From G963675935 sp963823895 (GTDB lineage: Bacteria; Planctomycetota; Planctomycetia; Pirellulales; Thermoguttaceae): DNA of 64,000 bases. The DNA lies in NCBI GenBank assembly GCA_963823895.1, contig CAWGNG010000020.1, forward strand, positions 620,001-684,000. Direction: 5' to 3'. The notes beneath the pieces were generated by a model that was not told the origin of the DNA, searched no databases, and saw only the letters and a list, made by a program, of their open reading frames with translations. The stretch's first letter is position 1. Each line of letters starts with the position of its first letter. Both the position numbers and the translations under genes were made by a program. Below are positions 55,503-64,000 of this stretch, in pieces.

Positions 55503-58064
55503 TCACCTCTCGAACGGTTCTAAAACACGGGTCAACTCGCTGTTGCCGGGCGGAACCTTGACGTGTTCGCCCGCCCCCAACGCCAGCGCCAGGGGAAGCC
55601 GCTTCATCCACCGCTGGAGGAATGAAGCCATCAGGCCGAAGCGGTCGAAATGATCTCCGCGCTCCGTCTCCCCGCCTTCTTTGCAGGGATTGTCGATCGC
55701 GATCGGCGCCATGCTCGAACCGGGGTTCATGATGTAATCGTTGAGGATGATCCGCACGTACTTGCGGCGTGCCCGGCGACGGGCAGCCTCGTCCAGCGTC
55801 TTCAATTTCACCACCGGCGTCAGCCGGGCAGTCAAGCCGTTGAACACGTCTTCCGTCAGCAGGTAATCGCGGGCATAGCGCGTGAATGCGTTGAATTCGT
55901 TGGAATCGAGCCAGGGACCGCCGATGTCGTGCGAACGGCAATGCTCCTCCCAGCGGTTGGGGACCATCACGGCAGCCCATTCGTGCAAAAAGTCCCGAAG
56001 TTGTCGCGGCAGGGGATCGCCGTGGCGGCGGCTCTGCATCTCCATGCAGTCGGAGAGCTGCCACTCGTCGCCGTCGGCCAGGCACAGCGAATCCTGCAGG
56101 GCATGGACCCGGTTGTAGACCAACAACTCGTCGGATTGCAGCCAGTCGAGCACTTTTTGGGCCGCGGCGATTCGCTTCTCGCGGTCGACGTTGGCGTCGG
56201 CGCTGACAACCCACCCGCGAGAAAGTTGGAGCAACCGATTCTGGACCTCCGCAATCGCCTTCTGAAGCTGGTTCTGCTTGTCCTCGGCGGTTGCGACGGC
56301 GCGGAAGCCTTCGCTGATCAGCGACAATCCGCCGTCATCGTCGCGCATCGCCGCGTCCCAACGGCGCTCGGGTTGGCATACGTACTTCCGCACCATGTCG
56401 GATTCGAGAAACGCCTTGCGGGCACGGACCCATTTCTCGGGATTTTCCTTCTGGCGTTGATCTTCGGTGGTGTCCCAGGTGCCGGGATAGCGAATGGGGA
56501 AAACATGGGTGAACGTCTTGCCGTGGCCGCCGAAATCGTTCATCACGTTGCCAAGCGTGTCGAGCAACTGCTTCAGGCGGCAGTCATAAAGAGCCGCGTC
56601 GGCGTAGGTGTTTTCGCGCTCGCGGAACTCCGCATCGATGCCCGTCATGCCGATGAACAACGACGCCTCCTGCACCTTGGTTGGCCAGATCTTCTCGCCG
56701 TAGCGGGCTTTGCCCCATTTCTCGACGTGATATTTCATCTGAGCCTTCACTTCGAGATTGCCGCCTCTCAACAATAATAGCAGGGTCTGTATCTGCAACT
56801 CGTCGGTGTAACGCTCGAACAAATACGACACCTTGCCGCGCTTGACGATCTCCATCTGCTCCTCGATGGTTTCGGCATCGGTGCGTTTGCCCTGCTCGAC
56901 GCCGGCGCGGATGGCCTTCATTCCGGGCACGTCGAGAAAGTCCATTTGCTCGATCACCCTGCGCCAGTCGTCGCTCAAACGGTGCGGCAGCACGGGAATG
57001 GCCAGTTCCAACATGCCGGCCTGGATGGTCTCTTGATCTTCGTTTCCCTGCCCGCTTCCCGGCTGGTAGTCGAGGACGTAATACTTATCTTTTTGCATTA
57101 GATGGATGTCGCTCCAGACCACGCGATTCCAGACTTTGGAGGCCGGCCGTTCGTAGACTTTGGAATGCTGGCTATCGAGCAGGAACCGAACGGCGGCCCA
57201 GTGCGCGAAGATCGCCGGATCGTGGTTGCCGACGGTGATTCGCTGCAAGAAGCTGTTGACGCGGACGAAGAGATTCGTCAGCGATTGCCAGTTGTCCCAA
57301 AGAAGCGCGGCGGCGGCGGCAACGTAGCCCTCCTCCGTGAGCGCGTAGCGGCTCAGGAGCCCGTTGAAAATTGCCTCTTTGGCCTGGAAGCCGCGCCGAT
57401 CGACGTTCCGCATGTACGAGAAGGCGTCGAGCAAGTCCATGCGCCACTTGCGATCGACCTCCGCGCCGGCATGGCGGCGATACAGATCCTCGAACAATTC
57501 CTCCAATTCACCCTGCTGCCAGGTCTTGGCCGGCGTTTTGCACTCGGCGTGGAAGCCGCGAGCCAGCACGCGCAGCCACTCGACGCGCATGAGCGCACGG
57601 ACCATGACGGGATAATCGGGTGACACGCCGGCCCCGATGCGGTCTTTTGTGGTGAATCGCGTAACCAGCGCGGTGGCTTCGTTCGCGCCACACTGCGGAT
57701 TCAAGTCGTTGTCGAACGAGAGGTTTTTGTAGTACGCCGGTTCGCCGAGCGTTTCGTCGCCGCCGATCGGGCAGAAGTTCTCGCTTCGCGGATTGAGGAC
57801 TTGCCCCATGAACAGGCTTTTGCCGACCTGCGACGCGCCGTACGCGGCGGCCGCCACCGGCACCTTGGCCGACGTGTACAAACTGCCGGCCAACCGCCGC
57901 AATTGGAGCACTTCAAACTCGTCGCTCTCGGCGATGGGCAACAAATCGGCGGCCCGCCGCGCCGGATTGTGCTCCGACAGCCAATCGCAAAGGTCGGTCG
58001 CCAGGTTTTCCACCTGCTCCGCCCGCCGGATCAGGTTTCGGTCGCGTTCATCGGGAAATGCCAT
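55503..58064 (-). CDS. srfC: SrfC-like P-loop protein
   Basis: An 853-residue protein. It has a P-loop AAYGASQVGKSLFMGQVL near residue 75-92 and a GTPase-type switch motif DFLDVPGMK around 390, typical of the SrfC/virulence-factor family of large GTPase-like proteins. The C-terminal half is helical with many charged segments and a segment NDYIMNPGSSMAPIAIDNPC. SrfB and SrfC usually occur side by side, as here (71 bases apart). In Salmonella and related bacteria they are discussed as effectors or toxins; in this locus without secretion genes that role is doubtful, and a regulatory GTPase is equally possible. Confidence 0.82.
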   Translation of the reverse strand: MAFPDERDRNLIRRAEQVENLATDLCDWLSEHNPARRAADLLPIAESDEFEVLQLRRLAGSLYTSAKVPVAAAAYGASQVGKSLFMGQVLNPRSENFCPIGGDETLGEPAYYKNLSFDNDLNPQCGANEATALVTRFTTKDRIGAGVSPDYPVMVRALMRVEWLRVLARGFHAECKTPAKTWQQGELEELFEDLYRRHAGAEVDRKWRMDLLDAFSYMRNVDRRGFQAKEAIFNGLLSRYALTEEGYVAAAAALLWDNWQSLTNLFVRVNSFLQRITVGNHDPAIFAHWAAVRFLLDSQHSKVYERPASKVWNRVVWSDIHLMQKDKYYVLDYQPGSGQGNEDQETIQAGMLELAIPVLPHRLSDDWRRVIEQMDFLDVPGMKAIRAGVEQGKRTDAETIEEQMEIVKRGKVSYLFERYTDELQIQTLLLLLRGGNLEVKAQMKYHVEKWGKARYGEKIWPTKVQEASLFIGMTGIDAEFRERENTYADAALYDCRLKQLLDTLGNVMNDFGGHGKTFTHVFPIRYPGTWDTTEDQRQKENPEKWVRARKAFLESDMVRKYVCQPERRWDAAMRDDDGGLSLISEGFRAVATAEDKQNQLQKAIAEVQNRLLQLSRGWVVSADANVDREKRIAAAQKVLDWLQSDELLVYNRVHALQDSLCLADGDEWQLSDCMEMQSRRHGDPLPRQLRDFLHEWAAVMVPNRWEEHCRSHDIGGPWLDSNEFNAFTRYARDYLLTEDVFNGLTARLTPVVKLKTLDEAARRRARRKYVRIILNDYIMNPGSSMAPIAIDNPCKEGGETERGDHFDRFGLMASFLQRWMKRLPLALALGAGEHVKVPPGNSELTRVLEPFER

Positions 58065-58160
58065 GAAAAACTGGCTCCTGTGTGTGACGGACTCCTGCCC
58101 GTCAATAGTCCCTCAATCGCTCGATGGATCGGTACCCGGCCTCTCGCCGTCCTCTTCTCC

Positions 58161-61100
58161 CTATTTGATCACCGGCTCCAGTCGGAACGTCAGCGGATAG
58201 CATTCGATCGAGCCGTCCTTCGTGCTGCGGGCATCGATCATCAGTCGGTATAGTGTATCGAACGGAAGCGAGCCGTATGCTATCTGCGGACTGACCACTT
58301 TGACTTCGTGGGCACCGTTCACCACCGCGGCGGCCTTCCAATCCCCCTTTTCCGCTTCGGCGCATCCGTCTACGTAAATCCTGTATTCCAGCGGGCCTTC
58401 CGCTGCGTCCGCCCGGATCGTTACGCCCACGCAGAAGTCGCGAGCCCCCCGGTTGAGTTCCTTGACGACGCTCGTAAACCGCTTTCCCGAGACCTTCACG
58501 TCGGCTAACGCTTCCGTGCCGTGATACCTGGCACGGACTTGGGTTGCGCCGGAAATCCTGGCAACGAACTGGTCAGGCGTTCGCGGATCAAGGGCCAAAA
58601 TCTTCGGATCCATGCTCTCCAAAGTTACCTCACTTGCCTCAACTTGACGAGACAGGTTACGACCGCCCTGGACCGTCACGGTCAACGGCGGCGTGTGTTG
58701 GCCGACCTGCAGCACAATCGGCGACGGCTGGATCGAGAGCCGATCGGCCGCAACGACATGAACGGCAACCACGGTCGTAGCCTCGGCGTGCCGGCCCGTT
58801 GGGTCCACCGAAGTGACGATGACTTGGGCCGTGCCCGGCACCTTGCCGCGAAGCTTGTTATCGTCGACCAACTCGACGACGCCTTGGCCCGACAACAGAC
58901 TCAGGCGGTAGTCGATGGGAAGCGCCAGATGCCTTCCGCCGGGGTGGAACTGCACGCTGTCGAAAGCGTACGTTTCGCCGGCCCAGATGGTCAATGGGGT
59001 GGGCGAAGCCACGAGGCTGCCGAACTCGTCGCCCCCATCGCCGACGACGATCAACAGCCGATTCTGCGTTTCCAGCGGTCCCAACTTCGCCGCCGCCTGC
59101 GACTGCCCTATTTTCAGCGGATGAAACACCGGGCCGTTGATGGATTTTTTGACCGACGCGGCGGGCCCGACAACATCGACGTGGAGATTCGGGTCGAGCG
59201 TCACGTCACGGCCGTCGCTGCCATCGGCGCGAACTTCCACGACGCGAACGCTGCACGGCGTGGATTTTACTTCCATTCGCAACAAATCCTGAACAAAACG
59301 GAGGCCGTGGGCCGGCGCGATCGGAGCGCCGGGAATCATGCGGCCCCCGCCCCCGCCGATTGTCGTGCCGTCGTGACCGTATATGCCGTCGTCGCGGCCG
59401 GCGAGCAAGTCGTGGTCGCCGAACATGCCGAGATCCCACGAGGAATGGCATTTCAGGCACGTTTGAGGATCATTGCTGGCAAGGCACTCCGGCCTCGTGG
59501 CGAAAACGCGGCGGCCGTTGATAATGATGCCCCGCCGTCCGAGGCTGCCGCGAGCGCGTTCGACACGGTCTGGCCGAACGTATCCCGGCCGAACGTTTTC
59601 CGGCTGGACGTATTTTCTTTCGACGACGTCCAAGTTGGCTTCGGCCTGTTGCTCGCCGAGCTTGGCGAAGACGGACGTGCGGCCGAGGGCCTTGCCGCGC
59701 ACGGCCAGTGACTTCTCGATGGCCTGGGCGACGTCCTCCGAGCCGACGAACAATTCAACGCCGTCCTTCGGGCGGAGCAGCACGCGACGGTTTCCCTTCA
59801 AGGCCGACACTTGGTATCCCAGAAGCTGGCCGCGGCGGATCGCCGCTTGCGCGGGCTCAATCTGTAGATCGGCCAACGGCTTATCGGTGACGGTGACCGG
59901 CACGTCGGCGTTGAGTTTGTCGTGCCAAGCGACGTGGACCGCACCTTCGCCGAGCTTGACGGCGGCAACTTCGCCGGACGGTGTGATTCGCACAACTTTG
60001 GCTTTCGGATCATCGCCGACAACCGCGATTTTCAGATCCTTCTGCGGAAAGAGGACGTGCGTGCCGCCGGCGGTGACGCCATAGATATGCAGCTGAGTCT
60101 TTTCGCCGACGGCCATATCCAACGGCGAGGGTTCCGCCCGCAGCGCGACGATTTTGTCTTCGCCCACGGTGACGGAGGCTAGTCCCGGCTTTTCGACGCC
60201 TGGCAACTTGGCGGTGATTTCGGCCGTGCCCGGAGCAGTCGCCCACACTTGATCGCCCACCGTTCTTACTTTGGCGGGATCGGAGCTTTCGAGAACCGCG
60301 GATTCCGTGCGATCGATTCGCTCGCCGCCGGGCGTCACCAAATACACCCGCAACGCTTGCGATTGGCCGAGGGCCAAGTTGGCGGCCGCCGGTTCGACAA
60401 CCACTTTTCCGCCGACAACTTGTTTGGCTGAAGGTGCCGGCAGCACCTCGACCGGCACATCGATCAACTCCTTCCCTACGGCAACGCTTACCGACAACTG
60501 GCCGGGCGAAACCCCGACCAGCGATCGACTCTCCGGCGCGTAGCGGACCACGTCCTCGGAGCCTGGCGTCACTTCGGCTTGGCCGCTGACGTCCACCTTG
60601 CCCCGCATGATCGAGACGTCGGCGCCGAGGCGGACACTCTCGCCGACGTGAAGGCGGATCGTCTCGGGTTTCACGGCCAACGACTCCGCGGGCGCGGCGG
60701 GATCGACCACATCGACCTTCACCGGTTGGCTGACGATTGAACCGAGCTTGGCGGTGATTGAGCTTTGGCCAAGGCTGGCAGCGGTCAACGTCGGGCCGTT
60801 GGTTTGGACGATCTCGGGCTTGCTCGACTGCCAGACGACGCCGGGGCGGCCGGTAATGTCGCCCACCGACTTGCCATTCTTGTAGCCGACGACGGCCATC
60901 GAGATCGTTTCGCCGCGCGGCAACTTGGCCGCGTCCGGCGTCAGACGAATCTCGTCGATGTCCAGTTTGTCGGTCACCTCGACCGCCAACGGCTGCTCGG
61001 CGGCAATGCCGTCGAACTCGGCCTTGACGCTCGTCCGGCCCGCCCGAACCCCGACCAGCCGCCCGTTGCTCACTGCGACCGGACTCTTTTGCGGCGGCTC

Positions 61101-62519
61101 AGGCACGGTCAACGTGGACTCGTTGGTGACGGTGCGAGTGGTTCCGTCGGGATACTCGGCCTCGATGCTAAAATCGTTGAACTCCGCGCCCACCGGCAGT
61201 TGCACCGACATTCCCTGACGGCTGACAATTTTCACGCTCTTCGGCCGTTTGCCTTCCGGTTGCTTCGACAGTGGTTCAAGCACCATGAGTTTCAGCGTGG
61301 CAGGGTCCTTGGCGGCGGCGTGCGTGGCATCAATCGTTGCCTCGCCGGGCGTGATCGCCCGATACGCGCCTGACTTCGCGTCGATCGCCAGTATCTTGTC
61401 TTCCGACAACTTGAACGACCCCAGATCGGGCACAAGTTCCACCTCGCCGTGTGATGTAGTGCCGGTGACGATGACTTCACCCGTGTCGCCCGGACGATGC
61501 TCTTTTTGCGCCGATTTCAATTGCAGGGTTACGGCTTCGGCTTCAACCGACTTGAAGATCACGCGATTCGACTCGTTGCCGTAGTAGGTGGCGTAGACGG
61601 GCAGCGGGCCGGCGTCGGGCTTCAACGCCACGATCTTGCCGTCGCGCAGTTCCAGGCCCGGCGTCGCTTTTTCGGACGATACCGCGTGCCATTGCACCAA
61701 GTGCGGCGGTATTTCAACTTTTCGCCCGCTCTTGTATTCGGCAACGACTTGCAGGCCGCGCATCTGACCGGCCGGCAGATCGATCGGCCCGGGCGGTTCG
61801 AGCGTCAATTGCAGGGGCGGCACAACCACTTCGACGGGCGCGGAGGCTTGATGCTTGTCCAGTCGCAATGTCAGCGTTTGCGGCGATTGCGGGTTGGTCG
61901 GCGATATGCCCATCAGTTTCATCGTCGTCGCACCGAATTGGGCAAATTGCGGCGACGGCTGTTTCTCGCACGTCAGCCGGCCGGCGGCAATCTCCGCCTG
62001 CCGCTTGCCATTCTTGGTCCTGACCTGGGCCACGACGCGAGGTTCAATCGTGTCGTCGACCGGTACGACCAACTTGGCGGGCGCCAAAGCAATCGACAGG
62101 ATCTCGCCCTTTTCGACCGTCACACTAACCGCGGCTTTGAGATTGCCCTGAGCGACTTCGACTCGCGCGCTGCCTTCTTTGCGGCCGATGAGCCGGTTGG
62201 TTCCCATGACGTCAACGGCGGAGTCATCGCTCTTGATCGTGACGGGTTCGTCCCTGTTGGTGGCATCGATCTTCAGATCGGCAACCTCGCCCTCAATCAG
62301 GTTCAGGTTCGTAGGCGCGACGGTGAGCCGCGGGCGGTGCGCCCACCACCAACCGAGACCGACTGCGAGAATCAGCAGCACCAGCGCCGCTGCCAAACCG
62401 CTCTTGTGCGATTTTCGTTTGGATCGCGGCGGCAGGGCAGCCTCGCATCTTGGGCACCGGTGGCTCTGATTCGGCCGCCGCACAAACAACAGGCTGCACT
62501 CGGGATCGGTGCAAATCAC
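58161..62519 (-). CDS. Giant bacterial Ig-like (BIG) repeat membrane protein with N-terminal zinc ribbon
   Basis: 1452 residues from GTG 62519, chosen because it overlaps the upstream stop as GTGA; a longer frame exists but lies inside that gene. It starts with a zinc ribbon (ICTDPECSLLF, then CPRCEAAL), then a basic stretch and a membrane helix (AALVLLILAVGLGWWW). The rest is about eleven Ig-like BIG2-type units with the repeated form x-L-P-x-G-E/Q (for example VEPAAANLALGQSQALRVYL, RAEPSPLDMAVGEKTQLHIY, IQPSPIVLQVGQHTPPL). Near residue 1020 there is a CLKCH motif with the c-type heme consensus CxxCH (DNA 59445-59459). The C-terminal domain is outside the cell if the zinc ribbon is inside. 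Confidence 0.85.
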   Translation of the reverse strand: MICTDPECSLLFVRRPNQSHRCPRCEAALPPRSKRKSHKSGLAAALVLLILAVGLGWWWAHRPRLTVAPTNLNLIEGEVADLKIDATNRDEPVTIKSDDSAVDVMGTNRLIGRKEGSARVEVAQGNLKAAVSVTVEKGEILSIALAPAKLVVPVDDTIEPRVVAQVRTKNGKRQAEIAAGRLTCEKQPSPQFAQFGATTMKLMGISPTNPQSPQTLTLRLDKHQASAPVEVVVPPLQLTLEPPGPIDLPAGQMRGLQVVAEYKSGRKVEIPPHLVQWHAVSSEKATPGLELRDGKIVALKPDAGPLPVYATYYGNESNRVIFKSVEAEAVTLQLKSAQKEHRPGDTGEVIVTGTTSHGEVELVPDLGSFKLSEDKILAIDAKSGAYRAITPGEATIDATHAAAKDPATLKLMVLEPLSKQPEGKRPKSVKIVSRQGMSVQLPVGAEFNDFSIEAEYPDGTTRTVTNESTLTVPEPPQKSPVAVSNGRLVGVRAGRTSVKAEFDGIAAEQPLAVEVTDKLDIDEIRLTPDAAKLPRGETISMAVVGYKNGKSVGDITGRPGVVWQSSKPEIVQTNGPTLTAASLGQSSITAKLGSIVSQPVKVDVVDPAAPAESLAVKPETIRLHVGESVRLGADVSIMRGKVDVSGQAEVTPGSEDVVRYAPESRSLVGVSPGQLSVSVAVGKELIDVPVEVLPAPSAKQVVGGKVVVEPAAANLALGQSQALRVYLVTPGGERIDRTESAVLESSDPAKVRTVGDQVWATAPGTAEITAKLPGVEKPGLASVTVGEDKIVALRAEPSPLDMAVGEKTQLHIYGVTAGGTHVLFPQKDLKIAVVGDDPKAKVVRITPSGEVAAVKLGEGAVHVAWHDKLNADVPVTVTDKPLADLQIEPAQAAIRRGQLLGYQVSALKGNRRVLLRPKDGVELFVGSEDVAQAIEKSLAVRGKALGRTSVFAKLGEQQAEANLDVVERKYVQPENVRPGYVRPDRVERARGSLGRRGIIINGRRVFATRPECLASNDPQTCLKCHSSWDLGMFGDHDLLAGRDDGIYGHDGTTIGGGGGRMIPGAPIAPAHGLRFVQDLLRMEVKSTPCSVRVVEVRADGSDGRDVTLDPNLHVDVVGPAASVKKSINGPVFHPLKIGQSQAAAKLGPLETQNRLLIVVGDGGDEFGSLVASPTPLTIWAGETYAFDSVQFHPGGRHLALPIDYRLSLLSGQGVVELVDDNKLRGKVPGTAQVIVTSVDPTGRHAEATTVVAVHVVAADRLSIQPSPIVLQVGQHTPPLTVTVQGGRNLSRQVEASEVTLESMDPKILALDPRTPDQFVARISGATQVRARYHGTEALADVKVSGKRFTSVVKELNRGARDFCVGVTIRADAAEGPLEYRIYVDGCAEAEKGDWKAAAVVNGAHEVKVVSPQIAYGSLPFDTLYRLMIDARSTKDGSIECYPLTFRLEPVIK

Positions 62520-63004
62520 GGCGGGCGCAACTCCTGGTCTCGGCGCTGAAAACCCCAACACCAGACGAGACGCCAACAGCCGGAAGCGTCGCGATAGCGG
62601 AAAAAGTAGCAGTCGTGATCCGTGCGATTGGGATCCTCCAAAAGATCCTTTAGCCATCGCTGAATGCACTTATGTAGAGCCCGTTCGGTTGCCGTCTCCG
62701 GCCGAGCTTTCTCGATTCGATCCCTCAAGGCGGCAAAATCCTCCTTGAGGACTCCCGTCAGGTCGGCGGCGATGACGGGTTGACAAACGGCTTCTTCGAG
62801 CCTTCCACCCTGATCGTCCCGGACGAAAAAGCTGACGGAATCGCCTTCCCAGACAGGCTCCACCGCAATGCTTCCCAGCCAACGGCAAAGAATTCGATTG
62901 TGGGCATTCGAGTCATCGAGCATCGCCACGCCGGGCTCCACGGCGATTGGAAAGAAGTCGCGGGCGGTGTCAGATAGATCAAGGCATACGAACCGCTTCG
63001 CCAT
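62516..63004 (-). CDS. Hypothetical protein, first gene of the large minus-strand locus
   Basis: A 162-residue soluble protein from ATG 63004 (GGGGGTG upstream). It begins MAKRFVCLDLSDTARDFFPI, has DDSNAHNRILCRWLGSIAVE, and ends in a Trp- and Arg-rich tail with FFRYRDASGCWRLVWCWGFQ. It overlaps the BIG-repeat gene by four bases (GTGA), so the two are surely co-translated. I recognise no family. By position it heads the operon, so it may regulate or bind the machine encoded downstream. Confidence 0.65.
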   Translation of the reverse strand: MAKRFVCLDLSDTARDFFPIAVEPGVAMLDDSNAHNRILCRWLGSIAVEPVWEGDSVSFFVRDDQGGRLEEAVCQPVIAADLTGVLKEDFAALRDRIEKARPETATERALHKCIQRWLKDLLEDPNRTDHDCYFFRYRDASGCWRLVWCWGFQRRDQELRPP

Positions 63005-63256
63005 GAAACACCCCCAAACTGCCAACCCTTTGCTAATAGATGAGGCGGCAACTACCGATGGGCAGAACCGAGATCCCTATCTCCACTTTTGGCCACCATT
63101 ATAGCCCACTTTCCAGCCAGTGTCTACCACCAGAGTCGGCACACCCCAAAGAATGGTTTCTGGAAGAGCGTATTGGAAGAAGCTTGTCAGTTTCCTGCTG
63201 TCTTATTCTATCGGCCGGGTCTGGGCGGCGCAAGTTGTTTAGGCCGCCGGCGGGGG
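63005..63256. other. Upstream region of the large minus-strand locus
   Basis: About 250 bases that should contain the promoter for the locus. I could not identify convincing -35/-10 boxes. No gene. Confidence 0.45.
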
Positions 63257-63490
63257 TTACGTCGGTATCGCTGGCGATTCAACCGACCCTACCAGAGCCA
63301 GAATGGCCTTCCTAATATGCTCCGGCAGCCCATCCCATGTCTCGATTACCCGTTGCAGATCAGGGTCAATTGAGGCCAGGACGGGACAATTGGAGTGCCC
63401 ATCTTGCAGCGCATTTGCAGCGCAGCTCTGTAGGCAATTGACGCAACCCTGATCCACAACTCCGGTTGCATCGAATTCTCCTGCGGGCAT
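63257..63490 (-). pseudogene. Remnant ORF with a helical C-terminal motif
   Basis: A 77-residue frame whose first part is cysteine-rich (VDQGCVNCLQSCAANALQDG) and whose end reads DPDLQRVIETWDGLPEHIRK followed by AILALVGS. The DPDLxxVxxxWxxLPxxIRxAILALV pattern is the tail I associate with many planctomycete proteins, including site-specific recombinases. The upstream part runs into palindromic repeats at 63483-63520, so it is probably a truncated leftover. Low confidence. Confidence 0.3.
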
Positions 63491-63520
63491 CCTGCCCGTG
63501 TCTCACGGCCAAGATGGCCG
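63483..63520. repeat. Two adjacent small palindromes
   Basis: GCGGGCATCCTGCCCGT (63483 on) resembles the repeat at 4801-4821. CACGGCCA-AGA-TGGCCGTG follows at once. Both are dispersed genomic repeats. Confidence 0.65.
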
Positions 63521-63560
63521 TGCTACGAGGGAATGTCCGCCCCACCACCACGTATATGGC

Positions 63561-64000
63561 TCAGCCGTGATCCGGCGGCGTGAACTTGAAGCTGCGGCTC
63601 TGGTTCATCAGGGCGAGCGGATTCTCGTAGACGATGCGGCGGATCAGCGCGGCGGGATGCCCGCGGCGGCGCATCGCCAGAATGAAGGCGGGCACGGCCA
63701 TCGGGTCGGACGGTCCCCAATCGGCCGAAGAGGTGACCAGTATTCGTTCGGGGCCGTAGATCTCGATCATATCGACGGCCCGCTCCGCCGTCATCTTCGT
63801 GGTCGGGTAGAGCGTCAGCCCCGCCCAGTAGCCCTCGTCGAGCACCAACCGAATCGTGTGTTCCTCGCAATGGTCGATCCAGACGTGATTGTGATCGATG
63901 CGGCGGTCGGCCCGCAGGATATCGAGGATCATTCGCGTGCCGCGGTATTTTTCTTCCAAGTGTGGCGTGTGGAAGAGGAGTTGCTCGTCGCGCTGCATCG
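63561..64000 (-). CDS. TIM-barrel metal-dependent hydrolase (start outside window)
   Basis: The last 145 or more residues of a hydrolase of the TatD/amidohydrolase type. Visible parts are LLFHTPHLEEKYRGTRMILD, then HNHVWIDHCEEHTIRLVLD, YWAGLTLYPTTKMTAERAVD, and ILVTSSADWGPSDPMAVPAF. His, Glu and the SSADWGPSD motif occupy the positions of metal and catalytic residues at the ends of barrel strands. The substrate is unknown. Proteins with this pattern occur in ebo-type clusters for secondary metabolite transport, but a single partial gene cannot place it there. The gene runs off the right edge. Confidence 0.72.
   Translation of the reverse strand, partial: MQRDEQLLFHTPHLEEKYRGTRMILDILRADRRIDHNHVWIDHCEEHTIRLVLDEGYWAGLTLYPTTKMTAERAVDMIEIYGPERILVTSSADWGPSDPMAVPAFILAMRRRGHPAALIRRIVYENPLALMNQSRSFKFTPPDHG

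Noticed and set aside
55432..56214. Longer start for the SrfB-like gene
   Set aside because: The extra residues are Arg/Pro-rich shadow of the SrfC-like gene in another frame; ATG 55431 gives the natural start.
55503..58064. SrfC-like protein as a secreted virulence factor
   Set aside because: No signal peptide or secretion genes are present, and the context is a cytoplasmic/membrane signalling locus.
62520..62669. ATG start at 62669 for the BIG-repeat gene
   Set aside because: That part is within the upstream gene in another frame; GTG 62519 overlaps its stop as GTGA and gives a clean zinc ribbon.

Overview
The window looks like chromosomal DNA of a planctomycete (Pirellulales/Gemmatales type). 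Signs are high GC, very large multidomain proteins (serine/threonine-kinase-like domains fused to WD40, Ig-like and SUMF1 domains, a 1.45-kb-codon Ig-like repeat protein), many vWA proteins, and several families of short palindromic intergenic repeats of the kind scattered through planctomycete genomes. This assignment is inferred from gene content, not from a marker gene.

Layout. 1-3957: a KdsD/KpsF sugar isomerase (cut by the window edge), then a histidine kinase and an NtrC-type sigma-54 response regulator. 3962-4723: a UVR-motif protein. About 4.7-30.8 kb: an integrated plasmid-like mobile element. It has a tyrosine integrase and an excisionase-like protein at its left end, membrane proteins, a VirD4-type coupling protein, ParB-like and DUF932-like proteins, a HEAT-repeat protein, a ParA/small-DNA-binding-protein partition pair behind a phased palindrome array, a Rep protein with DnaA boxes, a MobF relaxase-helicase, a set of small accessory proteins, and a 1732-residue DNA methylase/SNF2-helicase fusion. 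Its right end lies near a tRNA-Leu-like sequence at 30718-30805. I found no integral conjugation pilus/VirB genes, so it appears mobilizable rather than self-transmissible.

30.8-63.0 kb: sixteen genes, all on the minus strand. In transcription order they are: a small unknown protein, an Ig-like (BIG) repeat membrane protein with one CXXCH motif, a SrfC-like P-loop protein, a SrfB-like actin/Hsp70-fold ATPase, a GrpE-like coiled-coil protein, a zinc-ribbon/PQQ-propeller protein, a TerY-like vWA protein, a PP2C-like phosphatase, three paralogous membrane kinases with different C-terminal sensor domains, a broken moxR fragment, a MoxR ATPase, a DUF58 protein and two BatA-like vWA membrane proteins. 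A degraded 5' copy of moxR sits between two of the kinases, which indicates that the kinase and moxR genes were duplicated as one unit. I infer a single phosphorylation/vWA/MoxR-controlled surface or chaperone system, and this is the most interesting part of the window. The right edge holds a remnant ORF and a TIM-barrel hydrolase that runs off the window.

Data quality. Seven otherwise conserved genes, in the chromosome and in the element, carry a single frame change. This pattern is more likely to reflect indels in the assembly than biology, and the affected genes are annotated as single genes across the break.
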